Below, piece after piece: positions 51,101 to 63,716 of a stretch of 64,000 nucleotides of DNA. Under the pieces are notes generated by a model that was not told the origin of the DNA, ran no database searches, and worked only from the letters and a program-made list of their open reading frames with translations. Within the stretch, counting starts at the first letter, position 1. Each line of letters opens with the position of its first letter. A program made the position numbers and the translations under genes. The DNA comes from Lasioglossum baleicum (taxonomy: Eukaryota > Arthropoda > Insecta > Hymenoptera > Halictidae), in contig NW_027469177.1 in the NCBI RefSeq assembly GCF_051020765.1, forward strand, positions 372,001-436,000, read 5' to 3'.

Positions 51101-52210
51101 AAAAACCTGCGCATGCGCATCCCAAAAAACCTGCGCATGCGCATCCCACAAAACCTCGCACGTGTTTGTGCTCGACTAGCCTGCGGGATGCATCCTTTCG
51201 CACGTGTTTTTACTCGGCTAGCCTGCGGGATGCATCCTCTCGCACGTGTTTTTGCTCGACTAGCCTGCGGGATGCATCCTCTCGCACGTGTTTTTGCTCG
51301 ACTAGCCATGCGCATCCCAAAAAACCTGCGCATGCGCATCCCAAAAAATCTGCGCATGCGCATCCCACAAAACCTGCGCATGCGCATCCCACAAAACCTC
51401 GCACGTGTTTGTGCTCGACTAGACTGCGGGATGCATCCTTTCGCACGTGTTTTTACTCGACTAGCCTGCGGGATGCATCCTCTCGCACGTGTTTTTGCTC
51501 GACTAGCCTGCGGGATGCATCCTCTAGCACGTGTTTGTGCTCGACTAGCCTGCGGGATGCATCCTCTCGCACGTGTTTTTACTCGACTAGCCTGCGGGAT
51601 GCATCGTCTCGCACGTGTTTTTACTCGACTAGCCTGCGGGATGCATCCTCTCGCACGTGTTTTTGCTCGACTAGCCATGCGCATCCCAAAAAACCTGCGC
51701 ATGCGCATCCCAAAAAATCTGCGCATGCGCATCCCACAAAACCTGCGCATGCGCATCCAACAAAACCTCGCACGTGTTTGTGCTCGACTAGCCTGCGGGA
51801 TGCATCCTTTCGCACGTGTTTTTACTCGACTAGCCTGCGGGATGCATCCTCTCGCACGTGTTTTTGCTCGACTAGCCTGCGGGATGCATCCTCTCGCACG
51901 TGTTTTTGCTCGACTAGCCATGCGCATCCCAAAAAACCTGCGCATGCGCATCCCAAAAAATCTGCGCATGCGCATCCCACAAAACCTGCGCATGCGCATC
52001 CCACAAAACCTCGCACGTGTTTGTGCTCGACTAGCCTGCGGGATGCATCCTTTCGCACGTGTTTTTACTCGACTAGCCTGCGGGATGCATCCTCTCGCAC
52101 GTGTTTTTGCTCGACTAGCCTGCGGGATGCATCCTCTCGCACGTGTTTTTACTCGACTAGCCTGCGGGATGCATCCTCTCGCACGTGTTTTTACTCGACT
52201 ACCCTGATGG
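48194..52210 (+). repeat. 4,017-bp tandem duplication, copy 1
   Basis: From about 48,050 to 52,148 the sequence matches that 4,017 bp downstream. Private landmarks are shared: CGCATGTG near 50,209, GCCGTGCGC near 50,357, CTGCAGGATG near 50,761, CTCTAGCACG near 51,522 and GCATCCAACAAAA near 51,753. The one difference I noticed is C at 48,869 where copy 2 has A (52,886). 4,017 is a multiple of three. Confidence 0.93.
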
Positions 52211-55200
52211 ATGCATCCTCTCGCACGTGTTTTTGCTCGACTAGCCATGCGCATCTCAAAAAACCTGCACATGCGCATCCCAAAAAACCTGCGCATGCGC
52301 ATCCCACAAAACCTGCGCATGCGCATCCCACAAAACCTCGCACGTGTTTTTACTCGACTAGCCTGCGGGATGCATCCTCTCGCACGTGTTTTTACTCGAC
52401 TAGCCTGCGGGATGCATCCTCTCGCACGTGTTTTTGCTCGACTAGCCATGCGCATCCCAAAAAACCTGCACATGCGCATCCCAAAAAACCTGCGCATGCG
52501 CATCCCACAAAACCTGCGCATGCGCATCCCACAAAACCTCGCACGTGTTTTTACTCGACTAGCCTGCGGGATGCATCCTCTCGCACGTGTTTTTACTGGA
52601 CTAGCCTGCGGGATGCATCCTCTCGCACGTGTTTTTACTCGACTACCCTGCGGGATGCATCCTCTCGCACGTGTTTTTGCTCGACTAGCCATGCGCATCC
52701 CAAAAAACCTGCGCATGCGCATCCCAAAAAACCTGCGCATGCGCATCCCAAAAAACCTGCGCATGCGCATCCCACAAAACCTGCGTATGCGCATCCCACA
52801 AAACCTCGCACGTGTTTTTACTCGACTAGCCTGCTGGATGCATCCTCTCGCACGTGTTTTTACTCGGCTAGCCTGCGGGATGCATACTCTCGCACGTGTT
52901 TTTGCTCGACTAGCCATGCGCATCCCAAAAAACCTGCACATGCGCATCCCAAAAAACCTGCGCATGCGCATCCCACAAAACCTCGCACGTGTTTTTACTC
53001 GACTAGCCTGCGGGATGCATCCTCTCGCACGTGTTTTTGCTCGGCTAGCCTGCGGGATGCATCCTCTCGCACGTGTTTTTGCTCGACTAGCCATGCGCAT
53101 CCCAAAAAACCTGCGCATGCGCATCCCAAAAAACCTGCGCATGCGCATCCCACAAAACCTCGCACGTGTTTTTACTCGACTAGCCTGCGGGATGCATCCT
53201 CTCGCACGTGTTTTTACTCGACTAGCCTGCGGGATGCATCGTCTCGCACGTGTTTTTACTCGACTAGCCTGCGGGATGCATCCTCTCGCACGTGTTTTTG
53301 CTCGACTAGCCATGCGCATCCCAAAAAACCTGCGCATGCGCATCCCAAAAAATCTGCGCATGCGCATCCCACAAAACCTGCGCATGCGCATCCCACAAAA
53401 CCTCGCACGTGTTTGTGCTCAACTAGCCTGCGGGATGCATCCTTTCGCACGTGTTTTTACTCGACTAGCCTGCGGGATGCATCCTCTCGCACGTGTTTTT
53501 GCTCGACTAGCCTGCGGGATGCATCCTCTCGCACGTGTTTTTGCTCGACTAGCCATGCGCATCCCAAAAAACCTGCGCATGCGCATCCCAAAAAATCTGC
53601 GCATGCGCATCCCACAAAACCTGCGCATGCGCATCCCACAAAACCTCGCACGTGTTTGTGCTCGACTAGACTGCGGGATGCATCCTTTCGCACGTGTTTT
53701 TACTCGACTAGCCTGCGGGATGCATCCTCTCGCACGTGTTTTTGCTCGACTAGCCTGCGGGATGCATCCTCTCGCACGTGTTTGTGCTCGACTAGCCTGC
53801 GGGATGCATCCTCTCGCACGTGTTTTTACTCGACTAGCCTGCGGGATGCATCCTCTCGCACGTGTTTTTGCTCGACTAGCCTGCGGGATGCATCCTCTCG
53901 CACGTGTTTTTGCTCGACTAGCCTGCGGGATGCATCCTCTCGCACGTGTTTTTACTCGACTAGCCTGCGGGATGCATCCTCTCGCACGTGTTTTTACTCG
54001 ACTACCCTGATGGATGCATCCTCTCGCACGTGTTTTTGCTCGACTAGCCATGCGCATCTCAAAAAACCTGCACATGCGCATCCCAAAAAACCTGCGCATG
54101 CGCATCCCACAAAACCTGCGCATGCGCATCCCACAAAACCTCGCACGTGTTTTTACTCGACTAGCCTGCGGGATGCATCCTCTCGCACGTGTTTTTACTC
54201 GACTAGCCTGCGGGATGCATCCTCTCGCATGTGTTTTTGCTCGACTAGCCTGCGGGATGCATCCTCTCGCACGTGTTTTTACTCGACTAGCCTGCGGGAT
54301 GCATCGTCTCGCACGTGTTTTTACTCGACTAGCCTGCGGGATGCATCCTCTCGCACGTGTTTTTGCTCGACTAGCCGTGCGCATCCCAAAAAACCTGCGC
54401 ATGCGCATCCCAAAAAATCTGCGCATGCGCATCCCACAAAACCTGCGCATGCGCATCCCACAAAACCTCGCACGTGTTTGTGCTCGACTAGCCTGCGGGA
54501 TGCATCCTTTCGCACGTGTTTTTACTCGACTAGCCTGCGGGATGCATCCTCTCGCACGTGTTTTTGCTCGACTAGCCTGCGGGATGCATCCTCTCGCACG
54601 TGTTTTTGCTCGACTAGCCATGCGCATCCCAAAAAACCTGCGCATGCGCATCCCAAAAAATCTGCGCATGCGCATCCCACAAAACCTGCGCATGCGCATC
54701 CCACAAAACCTCGCACGTGTTTGTGCTCGACTAGCCTGCGGGATGCATCCTTTCGCACGTGTTTTTACTCGACTAGCCTGCAGGATGCATCCTCTCGCAC
54801 GTGTTTTTGCTCGACTAGCCTGCGGGATGCATCCTCTCGCACGTGTTTTTGCTCGACTAGCCATGCGCATCCCAAAAAACCTGCGCATGCGCATCCCAAA
54901 AAATCTGCGCATGCGCATCCCACAAAACCTGCGCATGCGCATCCCACAAAACCTCGCACGTGTTTGTGCTCGACTAGCCTGCGGGATGCATCCTTTCGCA
55001 CGTGTTTTTACTCGACTAGCCTGCGGGATGCATCCTCTCGCACGTGTTTTTGCTCGACTAGCCTGCGGGATGCATCCTCTCGCACGTGTTTTTGCTCGAC
55101 TAGCCATGCGCATCCCAAAAAACCTGCGCATGCGCATCCCAAAAAACCTGCGCATGCGCATCCCACAAAACCTCGCACGTGTTTGTGCTCGACTAGCCTG

Positions 55201-56165
55201 CGGGATGCATCCTTTCGCACGTGTTTTTACTCGGCTAGCCTGCGGGATGCATCCTCTCGCACGTGTTTTTGCTCGACTAGCCTGCGGGATGCATCCTCTC
55301 GCACGTGTTTTTGCTCGACTAGCCATGCGCATCCCAAAAAACCTGCGCATGCGCATCCCAAAAAATCTGCGCATGCGCATCCCACAAAACCTGCGCATGC
55401 GCATCCCACAAAACCTCGCACGTGTTTGTGCTCGACTAGACTGCGGGATGCATCCTTTCGCACGTGTTTTTACTCGACTAGCCTGCGGGATGCATCCTCT
55501 CGCACGTGTTTTTGCTCGACTAGCCTGCGGGATGCATCCTCTAGCACGTGTTTGTGCTCGACTAGCCTGCGGGATGCATCCTCTCGCACGTGTTTTTACT
55601 CGACTAGCCTGCGGGATGCATCGTCTCGCACGTGTTTTTACTCGACTAGCCTGCGGGATGCATCCTCTCGCACGTGTTTTTGCTCGACTAGCCATGCGCA
55701 TCCCAAAAAACCTGCGCATGCGCATCCCAAAAAATCTGCGCATGCGCATCCCACAAAACCTGCGCATGCGCATCCAACAAAACCTCGCACGTGTTTGTGC
55801 TCGACTAGCCTGCGGGATGCATCCTTTCGCACGTGTTTTTACTCGACTAGCCTGCGGGATGCATCCTCTCGCACGTGTTTTTGCTCGACTAGCCTGCGGG
55901 ATGCATCCTCTCGCACGTGTTTTTGCTCGACTAGCCATGCGCATCCCAAAAAACCTGCGCATGCGCATCCCAAAAAATCTGCGCATGCGCATCCCACAAA
56001 ACCTGCGCATGCGCATCCCACAAAACCTCGCACGTGTTTGTGCTCGACTAGCCTGCGGGATGCATCCTTTCGCACGTGTTTTTACTCGACTAGCCTGCGG
56101 GATGCATCCTCTCGCACGTGTTTTTGCTCGACTAGCCTGCGGGATGCATCCTCTCGCACGTGTTT
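52211..56165 (+). repeat. 4,017-bp tandem duplication, copy 2
   Basis: This copy follows copy 1 directly and carries the same private landmarks at +4,017: CGCATGTG near 54,226, GCCGTGCGC near 54,374, CTGCAGGATG near 54,778, CTCTAGCACG near 55,539 and GCATCCAACAAAA near 55,770. The match ends near 56,166, where a TTTTTG unit stands in place of TTTTTA. Near identity points to a recent event. Confidence 0.93.
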
Positions 56166-59100
56166 TTGCTCGACTAGCCATGCGCATCCCAAAAAACCTG
56201 CGCATGCGCATCCCAAAAAATCTGCGCATGCGCATCCCACAAAACCTGCGCATGCGCATCCCACAAAACCTCGCACGTGTTTGTGCTCGACTAGACTGCG
56301 GGATGCATCCTTTCGCACGTGTTTTTACTCGACTAGCCTGCGGGATGCATCCTCTCGCACGTGTTTTTGCTCGACTAGCCTGCGGGATGCATCCTCTCGC
56401 ACGTGTTTGTGCTCGACTAGCCTGCGGGATGCATCCTCTCGCACGTGTTTTTACTCGACTAGCCTGCGGGATGCATCCTCTCGCACGTGTTTTTGCTCGA
56501 CTAGCCTGCGGGATGCATCCTCTCGCACGTGTTTTTGCTCGACTAGCCTGCGGGATGCATCCTCTCGCACGTGTTTTTACTCGACTAGCCTGCGGGATGC
56601 ATCCTCTCGCACGTGTTTTTGCTCGACTAGCCATGCGCATCCCAAAAAACCTGCACATGCGCATCCCAAAAAATCTGCGCATGCGCATCCCACAAAACCT
56701 CGCACGTGTTTGTGCTCGACTAGCCTGCGGGATGCATCCTTTCGCACGTGTTTTTACTCGACTAGCCTGCGGGATGCATCCTCTCGCACGTGTTTTTGCT
56801 CGACTAGCCTGCGGGGTGCATCCTCCCGCACGTGTTTTTGCTCGACTAGCCATGCGCATCCCAAAAAACCTGCGCATGCGCATCCCAAAAAATCTGCGCA
56901 TGCGCATCCCACAAAACCTGCGCATGCGCATCCCACAAAACCTCGCACGTGTTTGTGCTCGACTAGACTGCGGGATGCATCCTTTCGCACGTGTTTTTAC
57001 TCGACTAGCCTGCGGGATGCATCCTCTCGCACGTGTTTTTGCTCGACTAGCCTCCGGGATGCATCCTCTCGCACGTGTTTGTGCTCGACTAGCCTGCGGG
57101 ATGCATCCTCTCGCACGTGTGTTTGCTCGACTAGCCATGCGCATCCCAAAAAACCTGCGCATGCGCATCCCAAAAAATCTGCGCATACGCATCCCACAAA
57201 ACCTGCGCATGCGCATCCCACAAAACCTCGCACGTGTTTGTGCTCGACTAGCCTGCGGGATGCATCCTTTCGCACGTGTTTTTACTCGACTAGCCTGCGG
57301 GATGCATCCTCTCGCACGTGTTTTTGCTCGACTAGCCTGCGGGATGCATCCTCTCGCACGTGTTTTTGATCGACTAGCCATGCGCATCCCAAAAAACCTG
57401 CGCATGCGCATCCCAAAAAATCTGCGCATGCGCATCCCACAAAACCTCGCACGTGTTTTTACTCGACTAGCCTGCGGGGTGCATCCTCTCGCACGTGTTT
57501 TTACTCGACTAGCCTGCGGGATGCATCCTCTCGCACGTGTTTTTGCTCGACTAGCCTGCGGGATGCATCCTCTCGCACGTGTTTGTGCTCGACTAGCCTG
57601 CGGGATGCATCCTCTCGCACGTGTTTTTACTCGACTAGCCTGCGGGATGCATCCTCTCGCACGTGTTTTTGCTCGACTAGCCTGCGGGATGCATCCTCTC
57701 GCACGTGTTTTTGCTCGACTAGCCTGCGGGATGCATCCTCTCGCACGTGTTTTTACTCGACTAGCCTGCGGGATGCATCCTCTCGCACGTGTTTTTACTC
57801 GACTACCCTGATGGATGCATCCTCTCGCACGTGTTTTTGCTCGACTAGCCATGCGCATCTCAAAAACCCTGCACATGCGCATCCCAAAAAACCTGCGCAT
57901 GCGCATCCCACAAAACCTGCGCATGCGCATCCCACAAAACCTCGCACGTGTTTTTAATCGACTATCCTGCGGGATGCATCCTCCCGCACGTGTTTTTACT
58001 CGACTAGCCTGCGGGATGCATCCTCTCGCACGTGTTTTTGCTCGACTAGCCATGCGCATCCCAAAAAACCTGCACATGCGCATCCCAAAAAACCTGCGCA
58101 TGCGCATCCCACAAAACCTGCGCATGCGCATCCCACAAAACCTCGCACGTGTTTTTACTCGACTAGCCTGCGGGATGCATCCTCTCGCACGTGTTTTTAC
58201 TGGACTAGCCTGCGGGATGCATCCTCTCGCACGTGTTTTTACTCGACTACCCTGCGGGATGCATCCTCTCGCACGTGTTTTTGCTCGACTAGCCATGCGC
58301 ATCCCAAAAAACCTGCGCATGCGCATCCCAAAAAACCTGCGCATGCGCATCCCAAAAAACCTGCGCATGCGCATCCCACAAAACCTGCGTATGCGCATCC
58401 CACAAAACCTCGCACGTGTTTTTACTCGACTAGCCTGCTGGATGCATCCTCTCGCACGTGTTTTTACTCGGCTAGCCTGCGGGATGCATCCTCTCGCACG
58501 TGTTTTTGCTCGACTAGCCATGCGCATCCCAAAAAACCTGCACATGCGCATCCCAAAAAACCTGCGCATGCGCATCCCACAAAACCTCGCACGTGTTTGT
58601 GCTCGACTAGCCTGCGGGATGCATCCTCTCGCACGTGTTTTTGCTCGACTAGCCTGCGGGATGCATCCTCTCGCACGTGTTTTTGCTCGACTAGCCATGC
58701 GCATCCCAAAAAACCTGCGCATGCGCATCCCAAAAAATCTGCGCATGCGCATCCCACAAAACCTGCGCATGCGCATCCCACAAAACCTCGCACGTGTTTG
58801 TGCTCGACTAGACTGCGGGATGCATCCTTTCGCACGTGTTTTTACTCGACTAGCCTGCGGGATGCATCCTCTCGCACGTGTTTTTGCTCGACTAGCCTGC
58901 GGGATGCATCCTCTCGCACGTGTTTGTGCTCGACTAGCCTGCGGGATGCATCCTCTCGCACGTGTTTTTACTCGACTAGCCTACGGGATGCATCCTCTCG
59001 CACGTGTTTTTGCTCGACTAGCATGCGGGATGCATCCTCTCGCACGTGTTTTTGCTCGACTAGCCTGCGGGATGCATCCTCTCGCACCTGTTTTTACTCG

Positions 59101-61303
59101 ACTAGCCTGCGGGATGCATCCTCTCGCACGTGTTTTTACTCGACTACCCTGATGGATGCATCCTCTCGCACGTGTTTTTGCTCGACTAGCCATGCGCATC
59201 TCAAAAAACCTGCACATGCGCATCCCAAAAAACCTGCGCATGCGCATCCCACAAAACCTCGCACGTGTTTTTACTCGACTAGCCTGCGGGATGCATCCTC
59301 TCGCACGTGTTTTTACTCGACTAGCCTGCGGGATGCATCCTCTCGCACGTGTTTTTGCTCGACTAGCCTGCGGGATGCATCCTCTCGCACGTGTTTTTAC
59401 TCGACTAGCCTGCGGGATGCATCGTCTCGCACGTGTTTTTACTCGACTAGCCTGCGGGATGCATCCTCTCGCACGTGTATTTGCTCGACTAGCCATGCGC
59501 ATCCCAAAAAACCTGCGCATGCGCATTCCAAAAAATCTGCGCATGCGCATCCCACAAAACCTGCGCATGCGCATCCCACAAAACCTCGCACGTGTTTGTG
59601 CTCGACTAGCCTGCGGGATGCATCCTTTCGCACGTGTTTTTACTCGACTAGCCTGCGGGATGCATCCTCTCGCACGTGTTTTTGCTCGACTAGCCTGCGG
59701 GATGCATCCTCTCGCACGTGTTTTTTCTCGACTAGCCATGCGCATCCCAAAAAACCTGCGCATGCGCATCCCAAAAAATCTGCGCATGCGCATCCCACAA
59801 AACCTGCGCATGCGCATCCCACAAAACCTAGCACGTGTTTGTGCTCGACTAGACTGCGGGATGCATCCTTTCGCACGTGTTTTTACTCGACTAGCCTGCG
59901 GGATGCATCCTCTCGCACGTGTTTTTGCTCGACTAGCCTGCGGGATGCATCCTCTCGCACGTGTTTTTGCTCGACTAGCCATGCGCATCCCAAAAAACCT
60001 GCGCATGCGCATCCCAAAAAACCTGCGCATGCGCATCCCAAAAAACCTGCGCATGCGCATCCCACAAAACCTCGCACGTGTTTTTACTCGACTAGCCTGC
60101 GGGATGCATCCTCTCGCACGTGTTTTTACTCGACTAGCCTGCGGGATGCATCGTCTCGCACGTGTTTTTACTCGACTAGCCTGCGGGATGCATCCTCTCT
60201 CACGTGTTTTTGCTCGACTAGCCATGCGCATCCCAAAAAACCTGCGCATGCGCATCCCAAAAAATCTGCGCATGCGCATCCCACAAAACCTGCGCATGCG
60301 CATCCCACAAAACCTCGCACGTGTTTGTGCTCGACTAGCCAGCGGGATGCATCCTTTCGCACGTGTTTTTACTCGACTAGCCTGCGGGATGCATCCTCTC
60401 GCACGTGTTTTTGCTCGACTAGCCTGCGGGATGCATCCTCTCGCACGTGTTTTTGCTCGACTAGCCTGCGGGATGCATCCTCTCGCACGTGTTTTTGCTC
60501 GACTAGCCATGCGCATCCCAAAAAACCTGCGCATGCGCATCGCAAAAAATCTGCGCATACGCATCCCACAAAACCTGCGCATGCGCATCCCACAAAACCT
60601 CGCACGTGTTTGTGCTCGACTAGCCTGCGGGATGCATCCTTTCGCACGTGTTTTTACTCGACTAGCCTGCGGGATGCATCGTCTCGCACGTGTTTTTACT
60701 CGACTAGCCTGCGGGATGCATCCTCTCGCACGTGTTTTTGCTCGACTAGCCATGCGCATCCCAAAAAACCTGCGCATGCGCATCCCAAAAAATCTGCGCA
60801 TGCGCATCCCACAAAACCTGCGCATGCACATCCCACAAAACCTCGCACGTGTTTGTGCTCGACTAGCCTGCGGGATGCATCCTTTCGCACGTGTTTTTAC
60901 TCGACTAGCCTGCGGGATGCATCCTCTCGCACGTGTTTTTGCTCGACTAGCCTGCGGGATGCATCCTCTCGCAGGTGTTTTTGATCGACTAGCCATGCGC
61001 ATCCCAAAAAACCTGCGCATGCGCATCCCACAAAACCTGCGCATGCGCATCCCACAAAACCTCGCACGTGTTTGTGCTCGACTAGACTGCGGGATGCATC
61101 CTTTCGCACGTGTTTTTACTCGACTAGCCTGCGGGATGCATCCTCTCGCACGTGTTTTTGCTCGACTAGCCTGCGGGATGCATCCTCTCGCACGTGTTTT
61201 TGCTCGACTAGCCTGCGGGATGCATCCTCTCGCACGTGTTTTTACTCGACTAGCCTGCGGGATGCATCCTCTCGCACGTGTTTTTACTCGACTACCCTGA
61301 TGG

Positions 61304-63103
61304 ATGCATCCTCTCGCACGTGTTTTTGCTCGACTAGCCATGCGCATCTCAAAAAACCTGCACATGCGCATCCCAAAAAACCTGCGCATGCGCATCCCAC
61401 AAAACCTGCGCATGCGCATCCCACAAAACCTCGCACGTGTTTTTACTCGACTAGCCTGCGGGATGCATCCTCTCGCACGTGTTTTTACTCGACTAGCCTG
61501 CGGGATGCATCCTCTCGCACGTGTTTTTGCTCGACTAGCCATGCGCATCCCAAAAAACCTGCACATGCGCATCCCAAAAAACCTGCGCATGCGCATCCCA
61601 CAAAACCTGCGCATGCGCATCCCACAAAACCTCGCACGTGTTTTTACTCGACTAGCCTGCGGGATGCATCCTCTCGCACGTGTTTTTACTGGACTAGCCT
61701 GCGGGATGCATCCTCTCGCACGTGTTTTTACTCGACTACCCTGCGGGATGCATCCTCTCGCACGTGTTTTTGCTCGACTAGCCATGCGCATCCCAAAAAA
61801 CCTGCGCATGCGCATCCCAAAAAACCTGCGCATGCGCATCCCAAAAAACCTGCGCATGCGCATCCCACAAAACCTGCGTATGCGCATCCCACAAAACCTC
61901 GCACGTGTTTTTACTCGACTAGCCTGCTGGATGCATCCTCTCGCACGTGTTTTTACTCGGCTAGCCTGCGGGATGCATCCTCTCGCACGTGTTTTTGCTC
62001 GACTAGCCATGCGCATCCCAAAAAACCTGCACATGCGCATCCCAAAAAACCTGCGCATGCGCATCCCACAAAACCTCGCACGTGTTTTTACTCGACTAGC
62101 CTGCGGGATGCATCCTCTCGCACGTGTTTTTGCTCGGCTAGCCTGCGGGATGCATCCTCTCGCACGTGTTTTTGCTCGACTAGCCATGCGCATCCCAAAA
62201 AACCTGCGCATGCGCATCCCAAAAAACCTGCGCATGCGCATCCCACAAAACCTCGCACGTGTTTTTACTCGACTAGCCTGCGGGATGCATCCTCTCGCAC
62301 GTGTTTTTACTCGACTAGCCTGCGGGATGCATCGTCTCGCACGTGTTTTTACTCGACTAGCCTGCGGGATGCATCCTCTCGCACGTGTTTTTGCTCGACT
62401 AGCCATGCGCATCCCAAAAAACCTGCGCATGCGCATCCCAAAAAATCTGCGCATGCGCATCCCACAAAACCTGCGCATGCGCATCCCACAAAACCTCGCA
62501 CGTGTTTGTGCTCAACTAGCCTGCGGGATGCATCCTTTCGCACGTGTTTTTACTCGACTAGCCTGCGGGATGCATCCTCTCGCACGTGTTTTTGCTCGAC
62601 TAGCCTGCGGGATGCATCCTCTCGCACGTGTTTTTGCTCGACTAGCCATGCGCATCCCAAAAAACCTGCGCATGCGCATCCCAAAAAATCTGCGCATGCG
62701 CATCCCACAAAACCTGCGCATGCGCATCCCACAAAACCTCGCACGTGTTTGTGCTCGACTAGACTGCGGGATGCATCCTTTCGCACGTGTTTTTACTCGA
62801 CTAGCCTGCGGGATGCATCCTCTCGCACGTGTTTTTGCTCGACTAGCCTGCGGGATGCATCCTCTCGCACGTGTTTGTGCTCGACTAGCCTGCGGGATGC
62901 ATCCTCTCGCACGTGTTTTTACTCGACTAGCCTGCGGGATGCATCCTCTCGCACGTGTTTTTGCTCGACTAGCCTGCGGGATGCATCCTCTCGCACGTGT
63001 TTTTGCTCGACTAGCCTGCGGGATGCATCCTCTCGCACGTGTTTTTACTCGACTAGCCTGCGGGATGCATCCTCTCGCACGTGTTTTTACTCGACTACCC
63101 TGA
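61304..63103 (+). repeat. Third copy of the first 1.8 kb of the 4,017-bp unit
   Basis: The order of units and variants is the same as at 48,194-49,993 and 52,211-54,010, including ACTGGACTAG, CTGCTGG, GCTCAACTAG and GACTGCGGG. After 63,103 the copy departs: the expected CGCATGTG and GCCGTGCGC are missing and new private changes appear (GTTTCTACTC near 63,286, GCAAGCGCATCGC near 63,541). The third copy is 9,093 bp from copy 2 and not in direct tandem. Confidence 0.85.
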
Positions 63104-63716
63104 TGGATGCATCCTCTCGCACGTGTTTTTGCTCGACTAGCCATGCGCATCTCAAAAAACCTGCACATGCGCATCCCAAAAAACCTGCGCATGCGCATCC
63201 CACAAAACCTGCGCATGCGCATCCCACAAAACCTCGCACGTGTTTTTACTCGACTAGCCTGCGGGATGCATCCTCTCGCACGTGTTTCTACTCGACTAGC
63301 CTGCGGGATGCATCCTCTCGCACGTGTTTTTGCTCGACTAGCCTGCGGGATGCATCCTCTCGCACGTGTTTTTACTCGACTAGCCTGCGGGATGCATCGT
63401 CTCGCACGTGTTTTTACTCGACTAGCCTGCGGGATGCATCCTCTCGCACGTGTTTTTGCTCGACTAGCCATGCGCATCCCAAAAAACCTGCGCATGCGCA
63501 TCCCAAAAAATCTGCGCATGCGCATCCCACAAAACCTGCGCAAGCGCATCGCACAAAACCTCGCACGTGTTTGTGCTCGACTAGCCTGCGGGATGCATCC
63601 TTTCGCACGTGTTTTTACTCGACTAGCCTGCGGGATGCATCCTCTCGCACGTGTTTTTGCTCGACTAGCCTGCGGGATGCATCCTCTCGCACGTGTTTTT
63701 GCTCGACTAGCCATGC

